NCBI GenBank assembly: GCA_964384215.1
Contig: CAYLLB010000022.1
Location: forward strand, 1-64,000
Source of the DNA: JAJFUV01 sp964384215
GTDB lineage: Bacteria > Acidobacteriota > Terriglobia > Bryobacterales > Bryobacteraceae
Reading direction: 5' to 3'
Length of the DNA stretch: 64,000 nt
The notes under the pieces are model-generated. The model was given only the letters and a program-made list of their open reading frames with translations. It made no database searches and was not told the origin of the DNA. This document shows positions 17,391 through 25,424 of this stretch, in pieces (position 1 is the first letter of the stretch; each line of letters opens with the position of its first letter). The position numbers were made by a program, and so were the translations under genes.

Positions 17391-17445
17391 CGCCCCGGCG
17401 AGCGATGGCGAGGAGCCGTCCGCCGGGGCGCGATTGCGTTTTTTT
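17391..17445 (+). terminator. Candidate intrinsic terminator after rpsI
   Basis: CGCCCCGGCG (17391-17400) and CGCCGGGGCG (17421-17430) form a perfect 10-bp stem with a 20-nt loop. A T7 run follows at 17439-17445, about 8 nt beyond the stem, which is a longer gap than usual. Confidence 0.5.
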
Positions 17446-17561
17446 GGGCTGCTTTCCCAGCACCGGCAAATCTCGCTTTGGGCCGCCGGCGCGGCTGAGA
17501 GCAGCCTAGTATCCACTCCGCGAGCGGGACAAGAGTCCCCAGCAGAAACCAAGGAGGCATT

Positions 17562-18479
17562 TTGCCGTCGATTTCGATGAAAGAATTGCTCGAAGCTGGC
17601 GTTCACTTCGGGCACCAGACCAAGCGCTGGAATCCGAAGATGAAAGAATACATCTTCGGCGAACGCAATGGGATCTATATCATAGACCTGCAGAAGACCC
17701 TGAAGCTGTTCAAAGACGCCATGCGGTTCGTGGGCGAGATGGCCGCGCAGGGCAAGAACGTGTTGTTTGTGGGCACTAAGCGCCAAGCCCAGGAAGCTAT
17801 CGCAGAGGAAGCCGTGCGCTGCGGAATGTTCTATGTGAATCAGCGCTGGCTGGGCGGGCTGCTTACGAATATGATGACCGTGCAGAAGTCCATCAAGCGG
17901 TTGAAGCTGCTCGAGGAGATCGCTGCCGATCCCACCGGCGGCGGGCGCCCGAAGAAGGAACTGATCCGCCTGGAGCGCGAGCGCAAGCACCTGGAACAGA
18001 ACCTGGCCGGCATCAAGGAGATGCCCGGGCTGCCGGACGTGATGTTCGTAGTGGACTCGAATAAAGAAGAGATCGCCGTGAAGGAAGCCCGCAAGCTGGG
18101 CATTCCGGTGGTGGCCGTGGTGGACACCAATTGCGATCCGGACGTGGTCGATTACGTCATCCCCGGCAACGACGACGCGTTGCGTGCGATCCGCCTTTTC
18201 ACGAACAAGATCGCGGACGCGGTGATCGAAGGCAGGGCGCTGGCAACCGAGCAGGATTTCACCGCCGAAAAGATCATCACCGACGAGACCCCCAGCGAGG
18301 AAATTCCCGAATACACGCAGTGGGTGGATCCGCAATACGCCGAGCAGCTCATGTCGGAGAGCCTGAAGGACGAGGACCTGCCGTCCACGTCGCTGCCGAA
18401 GAAGACTCCGGCTGCCGAGGACGAGGCAACTCTGGCCGCCGACGGTGAGGCGGCAGCCCCGGCTGCGGACTCCAAGTAG
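17562..18479 (+). CDS. rpsB: 30S ribosomal protein S2
   Basis: The 305-residue S2 has the family start SMKELLEAGVHFGHQTKRWNP, then GIYIIDLQKTLKLF, VGTKRQAQEAI, QRWLGGLLTN and VVAVVDTNCDPDVVDYVIPGNDDA. A TTG start at 17562 follows AAGGAGG by 4 nt; the next ATG (17577) would be 19 nt from the SD and would remove conserved residues. About 60 residues extend beyond the usual S2 end as an acidic, Ala/Glu-rich tail (EEIPEYTQWVDPQYAEQ onward), so it is longer than the roughly 240-residue E. coli protein. It heads the rpsB-tsf-pyrH-frr order. Confidence 0.96.
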   Translation: MPSISMKELLEAGVHFGHQTKRWNPKMKEYIFGERNGIYIIDLQKTLKLFKDAMRFVGEMAAQGKNVLFVGTKRQAQEAIAEEAVRCGMFYVNQRWLGGLLTNMMTVQKSIKRLKLLEEIAADPTGGGRPKKELIRLERERKHLEQNLAGIKEMPGLPDVMFVVDSNKEEIAVKEARKLGIPVVAVVDTNCDPDVVDYVIPGNDDALRAIRLFTNKIADAVIEGRALATEQDFTAEKIITDETPSEEIPEYTQWVDPQYAEQLMSESLKDEDLPSTSLPKKTPAAEDEATLAADGEAAAPAADSK

Positions 18480-18530
18480 CCTGCCGCGGGCGCGGCGCAA
18501 CCAGATTTCTCAAGGACAGGTGCAAAGACA

Positions 18531-19154
18531 ATGGCGGAAATCACCGCACAATTGGTAAAAGAACTCCGCGACCGCACAGGCGCGGGCATGATGGAGTGCA
18601 AGCGGGCTCTGAGCGAAGCGAACGGCGATTTGGCTGAAGCGGAAGTGGTGCTGCGCAAGCGCGGCATCGCCAACGCCAGCAAGAAGTCCGCCCGGGCCAC
18701 CAAGCAGGGCGTGATCGGCAGTTATATCCACGCCGGCGCCCAGTTGGGCGTGCTGGTGGAGGTCAATTGCGAGTCCGATTTCGTGGCGCGCACAGACGAC
18801 TTCCGTGAATTGGTGCACGATATCGCCATGCAGATCGCGGCGGCCGATCCCCAGTTCATCCGCAAAGAGGACGTCTCCGGGCCGGCGCTCGAGAAGGAAC
18901 GCTCGATCCAGCGTGCACGGGCGCTGGCCGAAGGCAAGCCCGAGAAGATGGTGGACAGAATCGTGGAAGGCCGTATGAGCAAGTTCTACGAAGAAGTCTG
19001 CCTGCTCGAGCAGCCGTACATCAAGGACAACTCGCTCACTGTGGGCCAGTTGATTGCCACCAAGATCGCCAAGTGCGGCGAGAACATCACGGTGGCCCGT
19101 TTTGTGCGCCTGAAAGTGGGCGACGCCGCCGCAGGCGAGACGCCAGCCGAATAA
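18531..19154 (+). CDS. tsf: Elongation factor Ts
   Basis: The 207-residue EF-Ts, the guanine-nucleotide exchange factor for EF-Tu, has the N-terminal UBA-like module VKELRDRTGAGMMECKRAL, followed by AEVVLRKRGIANASKK. The EF-Tu-contacting core then reads VNCESDFVARTDDF. The C-terminal part includes LLEQPYIKDNSLTVGQL. It is shorter than the E. coli protein (about 280) and resembles the compact EF-Ts class with a single core subdomain. Position between rpsB and pyrH is standard. Confidence 0.96.
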   Translation: MAEITAQLVKELRDRTGAGMMECKRALSEANGDLAEAEVVLRKRGIANASKKSARATKQGVIGSYIHAGAQLGVLVEVNCESDFVARTDDFRELVHDIAMQIAAADPQFIRKEDVSGPALEKERSIQRARALAEGKPEKMVDRIVEGRMSKFYEEVCLLEQPYIKDNSLTVGQLIATKIAKCGENITVARFVRLKVGDAAAGETPAE

Positions 19155-19185
19155 GGACGGCCGCAATCCCGTCCCGGAGGATAGG

Positions 19186-19887
19186 GTGGCGAAATACGAG
19201 CGCATTCTGCTGAAACTCAGCGGGGAGTCTCTGGCGGGCAAAGCCGCCTTCGGCATTGACGCAGAACGGATGGCCGAACTCGCGGGCGAAATATCGGAGC
19301 TTGCCGCCACGGGTGTCCAGGTCGGCCTGGTCACCGGAGGCGGCAATTTCTTTCGAGGGATCAGTTCGCGGGGCATCGAGAGGGTGACGGCGGATCACAT
19401 GGGCATGCTGGCCACGGTCATCAACGCCCTGGCTTTCGCCGACGCGCTGGAAAAGAAAGGGACTCCGGCGCGCGTGATGACGGCCATCGAGATGCGCCAG
19501 GTGGCCGAGGCATATGTACGGCGACGCGCCATCGCGCACCTGGAGAAGGGCCGCGTGGTCATCGTCGCCGGTGGCACCTCAAACCCCTACTTTTCCACCG
19601 ACACCGCGGCCGCGCTGCGGGCCCTCGAGCTGAGGGCGCAGTTGGTGGCCAAGGCCACGCGCGTGGACGGGGTCTATGACAAAGACCCATTGAGACACCC
19701 TGACGCGAAGATGTTTCAGGCGATTTCCTACGCCGATTTCCTTTCGCAGGCTCTCGGCGTCATGGACGCCTCGGCCGTGGCGATGTGCCGCGACAATGGG
19801 ATGCCCATCGTCGTTTTCAATTTGAATGTGCGTGGGAATATAATGCGTGTGTCGATGGGAGAACCCGTGGGCACGCTGATCCATTAG
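19186..19887 (+). CDS. pyrH: Uridylate kinase (UMP kinase)
   Basis: The 233-residue amino-acid-kinase-fold enzyme phosphorylates UMP to UDP. Motifs are YERILLKLSGESLAG at the start, GLVTGGGNFFRG near residue 48, ADHMGMLATVINALAFADAL, the ATP-site VIVAGGTSNPYFSTDTAAAL and KATRVDGVYDKDP. A GTG start follows CGGAGGA. It sits in the conserved translation operon between tsf and frr. Confidence 0.96.
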   Translation: MAKYERILLKLSGESLAGKAAFGIDAERMAELAGEISELAATGVQVGLVTGGGNFFRGISSRGIERVTADHMGMLATVINALAFADALEKKGTPARVMTAIEMRQVAEAYVRRRAIAHLEKGRVVIVAGGTSNPYFSTDTAAALRALELRAQLVAKATRVDGVYDKDPLRHPDAKMFQAISYADFLSQALGVMDASAVAMCRDNGMPIVVFNLNVRGNIMRVSMGEPVGTLIH

Positions 19888-19908
19888 CGATTTCGTGGGA
19901 ACGGACGT

Positions 19909-20514
19909 ATGAAACCTGGACAACCCAATCAAGCAACCGCACCGCAGTATCGCACCTCGAAGGAAGTGGAAGTAGCCGCCAAGGCCCGGATGGAGAAGGT
20001 CCTGGGCGACATGCAGCACCTGATGGCCGGCATTCGCACGGGCCGGGCTTCGGTGAGCCTGTTCGACAACATCCGCGTGGATTACTACGGCACACCGACG
20101 CCGCTGAATCAACTGGCGACGATGCATGTGCCGGAGCCGTCCTTAATCACGATCCAGCCATACGACATCTCGCAAATCGGCTCGATCGAGAAGGCTATCC
20201 GGTCGTCGGATTTGGGCTTGAATCCTCAAAACGACGGCAAGATCGTGCGGGTGCCGATTCCGGCTCTCACCGAAGAGCGCCGCAAAGAACTGGTCAAACA
20301 CCTGCACGCCATGACGGAGGATCACCGGGTGGCAATCCGCAACGTCCGCCGTGATGGGAACGAAGCCCTCAAGAAGCTGCTCAAAGACAAGCTGATTTCC
20401 GAGGATGACCAGCGGCGGTCACAGGACGAAATCCAGAAGCTGACGGACGCCGAGATGCAGAAGCTGGATCAAGCCGCCAAAGTGAAAGAGAAGGAAATCC
20501 TCGAGCTGAAGTAA
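19909..20514 (+). CDS. frr: Ribosome recycling factor
   Basis: The 201-residue RRF splits post-termination ribosomes with EF-G. Core motifs are GRASVSLFDNIRVDYYGT, TPLNQLATMHVPEPSLI, the central IGSIEKAIRSSDLGLNPQ and the C-terminal long helix RNVRRDGNEALKKLLKDK with LISEDDQRR. It carries about 15 extra N-terminal residues (QPNQATAPQYRTSK) compared with the usual 185. It ends the operon; no clear U-tracted terminator follows. Confidence 0.96.
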   Translation: MKPGQPNQATAPQYRTSKEVEVAAKARMEKVLGDMQHLMAGIRTGRASVSLFDNIRVDYYGTPTPLNQLATMHVPEPSLITIQPYDISQIGSIEKAIRSSDLGLNPQNDGKIVRVPIPALTEERRKELVKHLHAMTEDHRVAIRNVRRDGNEALKKLLKDKLISEDDQRRSQDEIQKLTDAEMQKLDQAAKVKEKEILELK

Positions 20515-20591
20515 GAGTCCAGGTTACGGAGACGGAAAAACCTGCAGGGTGAAGTGTGGCAAAAAATACTGGGTGTGTGTCGGTTCGGGAC

Positions 20592-20678
20592 TCAGCGGTC
20601 CACCTTGGGCGATGAAGACAGCATCGCCATGAAAAGGCTAAGTATCAAAAAACCGGCGACTAAAGATCCCACCAACAT
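20592..20678 (-). CDS. Possible 28-aa single-span membrane peptide
   Basis: An ATG at 20678 is preceded by a strong SD (GGAGG, 8 nt spacing) inside a purine-rich leader. The 28 codons encode one hydrophobic helix (VGSLVAGFLILSLFMAML) and a short polar tail ending KVDR. The layout resembles one-span accessory subunits such as KdpF or CydX, but no partner complex is adjacent. It lies antisense in the 475-bp frr-rpsA gap, which otherwise holds the rpsA promoter and nothing else I can support. Confidence 0.35.
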   Translation of the reverse strand: MLVGSLVAGFLILSLFMAMLSSSPKVDR

Positions 20679-20821
20679 AAACCATCCTCCCTCTCTCCCT
20701 TATCGGTCAGCAATTCCGCTTCCACTCGGTTAGGTGCAAAAAACTTCCGTATGGTTGCAAAGAATCCAGGGGAGCACGGCAACATTGTGCAATGAAGACG
20801 GGGCTGACCTCGGGGGCCGTG

Positions 20822-20850
20822 TTGACAAGCACCGCGCCGTCCGCTATATT
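20822..20850 (+). promoter_or_regulatory. Sigma70-type promoter of rpsA
   Basis: TTGACA at 20822-20827, 17-bp spacer, TATATT at 20845-20850. It gives a leader of about 130 nt before the rpsA ATG. Confidence 0.65.
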
Positions 20851-20989
20851 GCTGAAGTATCGCTTTATCAACGGCTTGTCCGGTGTCGGGTCATGGTGGT
20901 TGCGAGGGAGTCGCGAACCAAGATGAAATTGTGTCCTCTTCCCAGCCGGCGTGCGCGTTGAGTAAGGCTCGCGCTCTGGAGACGCAGCC

Positions 20990-22723
20990 ATGGCCAATGA
21001 ACTAGAAGACCGGCGGAAAGACATGCCCGGACCCCCGGCGGAAGCTGACTATGAACACCTCATGGAGGACTACAGTCACTTCGCGCCGCCCGTAGAGGGC
21101 GAGGTTCTCGCAGGACACGTCTTGAAGGTGACAGAGAAGGAAGTCATCGTTGACGTCGGCTTCAAATCCGAAGGACTTGTTCCCATCGAGCAGTTCAAGC
21201 TGCTGGATGGGTCGGTGCGCGTCGCGCCCGGCGACGTGGTGGACGTCATGGTGGACCATCGTGGGGAGGTGGAGGGTTACATTCTCCTTTCCCACGAGCG
21301 CGCGGCGCGCATCCGCGCATGGGACAACCTGGAGAAAGCCTTCCGCGAGAACCTGCTGGTCAGCGGGCGTGTGCTGGGACGCATTAAAGGCGGGCTGATG
21401 GTAGACGTGGGGGTGAAGGCCTTCATGCCCGGCTCGCAAGCCGATTCGCATCCGGTGCATAACCTGGACGCTTTGATCGGCCAGGACATTCCGGTGAAAG
21501 TGGTGAAGCTGAACCGCCGCCGGGGCAACGTCGTGGTGTCGAGAAAGCTGGCGGTGGAAGAAGAGAGTTCGGCGCGTAAGCACGCGGCTTTGGACGTGCT
21601 TGAGGAAGGCTCGGTGGTAACCGGTACGGTGAAGAACCTGACCGACTACGGGGCTTTTGTCGATATCGGCGGCGTGGACGGCCTGCTGCACGTGAGCGAT
21701 ATGTCTCACGGGCGAATCAACCACCCCTCCGAAGTGGTCCACGTGGGAGACCAGATCACGGTGAAGGTACTCAAACTGGACCGCGAGCGCGGACGCATAT
21801 CACTCGGTTTGAAACAGATGGCGCCGGACCCGTGGGAGACCATCGCCGAGCGTTACCCGGCCAGCCAGCGCGTCATCGGCCGGGTGGTGAGCATCACCGA
21901 CTACGGCGCCTTCTTGGAACTCGAACCGGGCGTGGAAGGACTGATCCACATTTCCGAGATGACTTGGTCGCGGCGCATGAAGCACCCCAGCAAGGTGGTC
22001 AAGGTCGGCGACCAGGTAGAGGCAGTGGTGCTCGAAGTGAAGCCGTCGGACAGGCGGATTTCGCTGGGCATCAAGCAACTGGAGGCCGATCCCTGGACCA
22101 CGGTGGATGCCCGTTACAGCGTGGGTTCGGTGGTGGAAGGCCGGGTGCGCAAGCTGACGGACTTCGGCGCATTCATCGAAATCGAGGAAGGCATCGACGG
22201 GCTGGTTCACATTTCGGACCTGAGCTGGACCAAGCGCGTGAAGCACCCATCGGAGATGCTAAAGAAGGGACAGGTGGTCCAGGCGGTGATCCTGCAGATC
22301 GAATCGGCGAACCGCCGGCTTTCCCTGGGTATCAAGCAACTCCAGCCGGATGCGTGGGAGACCTTCTTCCGGGCGCACCAGGTGGGCGATGTTGTGAAAG
22401 GCCGCGTGACGCGCGCATCGAGCTTCGGAGTGTTCGTCGAAGTGGCGCCGGGCGTGGAGGGATTGTGCCATAATTCCGAAATACGTCCCCAAGTGGAGCG
22501 CCGGAGGGAACGGGAGAAGAGCGGCGAAGAAACGCTGCTGCCGATCGGCGAGGAATTCGAGTTCAAGGTAATCCGGATCTCGGAGGCGGAAAAGAAGATC
22601 GGCCTCAGCTACCGCGCGGTGGCCGCGGACGAGGAGCGGAGCCGGCTGGAAGACTACCAGCGGCGAGCCGCGGCGGCGACCATGACTATCGAAGAGGCGA
22701 TTCATTTGAAGAACCAGGGATAG
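20990..22723 (+). CDS. rpsA: 30S ribosomal protein S1
   Basis: The 577-residue protein has six S1 (OB-fold) RNA-binding repeats, with starts near residues 35 (AGHVLKVTEKEVIVDVGF), 122 (SGRVLGRIKGGLMVDVG), 207 (TGTVKNLTDYGAFVDIG), 292 (IGRVVSITDYGAFLEL), 380 (EGRVRKLTDFGAFIEI) and 466 (KGRVTRASSFGVFVEV). Repeats 3-5 are the most canonical, each with HISEM/HVSDM-type ends. It binds mRNA leaders and helps initiation on weak SD messages, which may matter here given several TTG and GTG starts nearby. The long leader from the promoter at 20822 leaves room for autoregulation. Confidence 0.95.
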   Translation: MANELEDRRKDMPGPPAEADYEHLMEDYSHFAPPVEGEVLAGHVLKVTEKEVIVDVGFKSEGLVPIEQFKLLDGSVRVAPGDVVDVMVDHRGEVEGYILLSHERAARIRAWDNLEKAFRENLLVSGRVLGRIKGGLMVDVGVKAFMPGSQADSHPVHNLDALIGQDIPVKVVKLNRRRGNVVVSRKLAVEEESSARKHAALDVLEEGSVVTGTVKNLTDYGAFVDIGGVDGLLHVSDMSHGRINHPSEVVHVGDQITVKVLKLDRERGRISLGLKQMAPDPWETIAERYPASQRVIGRVVSITDYGAFLELEPGVEGLIHISEMTWSRRMKHPSKVVKVGDQVEAVVLEVKPSDRRISLGIKQLEADPWTTVDARYSVGSVVEGRVRKLTDFGAFIEIEEGIDGLVHISDLSWTKRVKHPSEMLKKGQVVQAVILQIESANRRLSLGIKQLQPDAWETFFRAHQVGDVVKGRVTRASSFGVFVEVAPGVEGLCHNSEIRPQVERRREREKSGEETLLPIGEEFEFKVIRISEAEKKIGLSYRAVAADEERSRLEDYQRRAAAATMTIEEAIHLKNQG

Positions 22724-22807
22724 CCCCGGGACCGTGATTTTTGCGATAGTGGAGATTCGGAGGGCAAGGCCCGCTCAAGCGGCGGCCCCAGAGGCAAGGA
22801 GATACCA

Positions 22808-23152
22808 GTGTCTATGACGAAAGCGGATCTGATCGAAGAAGTGGCCCGGGTCGTTGAAGTGACCCGAAAGGACTCGGAAGTCATCGTCGACGCGATTTTC
22901 GAGAGCGTCGTGCGTTCATTGCGCAACGGAGACAAGATTGAGATCCGGGGATTCGGCAGCTTCCGCACGCGCCAGAGGCAGCCGCGCATCGGACGCAACC
23001 CGAAGACCGGCGCGCGCGTGGATGTGCCGAGTAAGCGCATCCCGTACTTCAAGCCCAGCAAGGAATTGAAGGATTTGGTCAACGAGGGCACCAGCGCGCC
23101 CGTTGCTCCGGCTCCCACGGCGCCGGCACCCACCACGCCACAGACGGCCTGA
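22808..23152 (+). CDS. HU/IHF-family DNA-binding protein
   Basis: The 114-residue protein starts at GTG behind AAGGAG (spacing 6). The HU fold is clear: TKADLIEEVARVVEVTRKDSE helices, then IEIRGFGSFRTRQRQPRIGRNPKTG, the DNA-inserting beta arm with its Arg/Pro tip, and the end FKPSKELKDLV. About 18 extra residues form an Ala/Pro-rich tail (SAPVAPAPTAPAPTTPQ), which is not part of the fold. Position right after rpsA is like that of E. coli ihfB, but HU and IHF-beta cannot be told apart by eye. Confidence 0.9.
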   Translation: MSMTKADLIEEVARVVEVTRKDSEVIVDAIFESVVRSLRNGDKIEIRGFGSFRTRQRQPRIGRNPKTGARVDVPSKRIPYFKPSKELKDLVNEGTSAPVAPAPTAPAPTTPQTA

Positions 23153-23182
23153 CCGTCCACCACACGAGACGCGGCCAAACAT

Positions 23183-23674
23183 ATGGATCACCTCTGGAGT
23201 CCCTGGCGCTACCGGTACGTGAGTACGGCGGGGCCGGAAGACGCGTGCATTTTTTGCGTGAAGTCCGCTGCCGGGCGCGACGAAGAGAACCGGATCGTCT
23301 ACCGGGGCGTGCGGAATTTCGTGATCCTCAACTTGTTCCCGTATACCAGCGGCCACCTCATGGTGGCGCCATACGAGCACGTGGCGAGCATCGAAGAGGC
23401 GTCCGAAGAGACAGCCATCGAGATGATGCTTCTGGTGAGGCAGGCGGTGCGGCATTTGCGAGCCGTATACCGGCCGCGGGGCTTGAACCTAGGCATGAAC
23501 ATCGGGGAATGCGCCGGCGCCGGCATTGCCGGGCACATTCACATGCACGTGGTTCCGCGCTGGCCCGGCGACGCCAACTTCATGAGCGTGGTAGGCGAAA
23601 CGCGCGTGATGCCGGAAGACATCTCGGAGACTTACAGCAAGCTCAAGGCGGCGTTCGCGCAGGCTCAGAAATAG
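23183..23674 (+). CDS. HIT-family nucleotide hydrolase/phosphorylase
   Basis: The 163-residue protein carries the histidine triad GHIHMHVVPRW near residue 115, preceded by LNLGMNIGECAGAGIAGH. It begins DHLWSPWRYRYV and has a Cys pair in CIFCVKSA, a common start in the AP4A-phosphorylase-like/FHIT-like HIT branch (ACIFC). Members hydrolyse or phosphorolyse dinucleoside polyphosphates and similar nucleotide adducts. The conserved NLFPYTSGHLMVAPYEHV strand confirms the family. Confidence 0.88.
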   Translation: MDHLWSPWRYRYVSTAGPEDACIFCVKSAAGRDEENRIVYRGVRNFVILNLFPYTSGHLMVAPYEHVASIEEASEETAIEMMLLVRQAVRHLRAVYRPRGLNLGMNIGECAGAGIAGHIHMHVVPRWPGDANFMSVVGETRVMPEDISETYSKLKAAFAQAQK

Positions 23675-23698
23675 GGCGGCAGGCGGAAGCGCCCCCAC

Positions 23699-24436
23699 TT
23701 ACGCGCTGAGTTCGACAGGCTCGCTCGATTCCTCGGCTGCCTGTACGGGTGCCGGTTCTACAGCCGTCCCGGCCGTGGCGACAGCAAGACTGCACAGGTC
23801 CAGGCTGCGCGCCAAGGCTCCGCGCAATTCGCACAACCCGCGGGTCACGCCGTTGAGCCGCTCCTTGAGTTCAGCGTTTTGCGCGTACAGTTCGGCCTTG
23901 CCGACGGCCGAACGGGATTGTTCCGCTTCCATGTGCTCCAGGCGAAGACGCAGGCCCTGGAGTTGCTCCTCGATGGGCCGGGCAAGCGTTAATAGGGCAG
24001 CTTCATCGATGGGCGCGGCGGAGGCGGGAGGCGGCGGCGGCGCGGCAGCGCGTTCGGCCTGCGCGATCAAGGCGGCTTTGGTGCTGGAGAATTCGGACTC
24101 CATTGCGATCAAGCGCTGGTCACGCTCTTCCAGCCGGGCGGCCAGCGCGGCCTTCTCGGCCGCAGTGGCCGTCTGCAAGGCAGTCAAGTTGGCCACTTCG
24201 GCTTTCAGGGCTTCCATCGCCGTGACACCCTGATCGAGCGTCGCTTGCAGGCTCTGTACCTGCTCCTCTCTCGCGCGGAGCCTTTCGGCCACCTCGGCGT
24301 GGCTGGACTCCATCTCCGCCCGGGCCCGCGCATAGGCCGAGTTGGTGCGGCCCTGCAAAACGAGCCAAACGGCTCCGGCGCCAGCGGCAAATCCGACTAC
24401 GAGGAACAGCATGAGGAATTGAGTTAGACCTTCCAT
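23699..24436 (-). CDS. Membrane-anchored coiled-coil protein resembling the N-terminal half of RmuC
   Basis: The 245 residues consist of one N-terminal membrane helix (FLMLFLVVGFAAGAGAVWLVL), then a long Glu/Ala/Arg/Leu-rich coiled coil to about residue 130. A Pro run (APPPPPAS) separates this from a second helical part, PIEEQLQGLRLRLEHME to AELKERLNGVTRGL. The arrangement matches the N-terminal half of RmuC, where the second part precedes the nuclease-like domain. That domain is absent: the protein instead ends in an Ala/Val/Glu-rich tail. It may be a truncated RmuC relative or an unrelated inner-membrane coiled-coil protein. It is convergent with the HIT gene. Confidence 0.6.
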   Translation of the reverse strand: MEGLTQFLMLFLVVGFAAGAGAVWLVLQGRTNSAYARARAEMESSHAEVAERLRAREEQVQSLQATLDQGVTAMEALKAEVANLTALQTATAAEKAALAARLEERDQRLIAMESEFSSTKAALIAQAERAAAPPPPPASAAPIDEAALLTLARPIEEQLQGLRLRLEHMEAEQSRSAVGKAELYAQNAELKERLNGVTRGLCELRGALARSLDLCSLAVATAGTAVEPAPVQAAEESSEPVELSA

Positions 24437-24595
24437 ACAGAAAACCCAGCTTCAGGTTGCCATCAGGCCCGAGTTGTGACAACCCAGCGAAACACTTAGG
24501 CGGAACTCGAAATTAGGACTAAGGCCTACAGCTACTTACACGGTGTCCGGCCGTTTTGGGTGACTAAATGAGGTGCCTGCGGGCGCGCGAGGCGG

Positions 24596-24601
24596 TATAA
24601 T
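24596..24601 (+). promoter_or_regulatory. Candidate -10 box of the yceD-rpmF-plsX-dsbD operon
   Basis: A perfect TATAAT lies 37 bp before the yceD ATG at 24639. No convincing -35 lies 16-18 bp upstream. Confidence 0.4.
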
Positions 24602-24638
24602 GGATTTTTGCCGTCCCGGCAAGGCGGCGGAGGTGTGT

Positions 24639-25157
24639 ATGTTCCTTAGCATCAGGGAGATGGAACAGCGGAAGCTGGTTTTCGATGAGACCTTCCCGCC
24701 GGGCGAAGTCGAGTTTTTGGACAGCAAGCTGAGACAGGTTTCGCCGTTGCGGGCAGCCGGATCGGCAGCGCTGGTATCGGCGAGCTTGGGCGCGGTCAGA
24801 ATCCAGGGCCGCCTAAGCGTCGAAATGGAGGCCGAGTGCGACCGTTGTCTGGAGCCGGCCGGTTATCCGATCGAAGCGGACTTCGACTTGTATTATGAGC
24901 CGATGGCCCACATTGCGCGCGCCGAAGAAGTGGAAATTGGAGCGCGTGAAACAGAGGTGGGCTTCTATGAGGGAGACGGCCTGGAGTTGAAAGAGATTTT
25001 GCGGGAGCGGGTGCTGTTGGCGCTTCCGATGCAGCGAGTTTGCCGGCAGGACTGCAAGGGTATCTGCCCGGTGTGCGGCCAGAACCGCAATCAGCGCGAT
25101 TGCGGCTGCCAGCCGAAGCCGGTGGACGACCGCTGGGCGGCCCTGAAGCAGTTTTGA
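24639..25157 (+). CDS. YceD/DUF177 family protein
   Basis: The 172-residue form starts at ATG 24639, which has GGAGG about 6 nt upstream. Diagnostic features are the CDRCLEPAGYPIEADFDLYY segment near residue 68 and a C-terminal Cys cluster CPVCGQNRNQRDCGC. YceD proteins are linked genetically to 23S rRNA maturation or accumulation and are almost always encoded just before rpmF, as here. The Cys clusters could bind zinc. Confidence 0.9.
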   Translation: MFLSIREMEQRKLVFDETFPPGEVEFLDSKLRQVSPLRAAGSAALVSASLGAVRIQGRLSVEMEAECDRCLEPAGYPIEADFDLYYEPMAHIARAEEVEIGARETEVGFYEGDGLELKEILRERVLLALPMQRVCRQDCKGICPVCGQNRNQRDCGCQPKPVDDRWAALKQF

Positions 25158-25210
25158 AGCCGGCCGCAAGTTAAGTAAAACCAGATTCAGAAATAGAAAA
25201 GGGAGTTTGC

Positions 25211-25393
25211 ATGCCGAATCCGAAACGGAGACATTCGCAGCGCCGCACATCGACGCGCCGCGCGCACGACGCCATCCGCAGCACGGGAATGGCGGAGTGC
25301 CCCAACTGCCATGAACCGAAGATGCCCCACCGCGTTTGCCCGCATTGTGGCAAATACAAGGGCCGCGAAGTAGTCGAGGTCGCCGAAGAGTAG
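25211..25393 (+). CDS. rpmF: 50S ribosomal protein L32
   Basis: The 60-residue L32 opens MPNPKRRHSQRRTSTRR and contains a four-Cys zinc ribbon, CPNC and CPHC (CPNCHEPKMPHRVCPHCGKY). It is the zinc-dependent form. It lies between yceD and plsX, the usual bacterial arrangement. Confidence 0.97.
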   Translation: MPNPKRRHSQRRTSTRRAHDAIRSTGMAECPNCHEPKMPHRVCPHCGKYKGREVVEVAEE

Positions 25394-25424
25394 CGGCAAA
25401 GGAGCAGCAGCTACGCTCGAAAAA

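Noticed and set aside
20592..20678. Naming the 28-aa peptide kdpF
   Set aside because: It is similar only in size and hydrophobicity; no kdpA, kdpB or kdpC genes are nearby.
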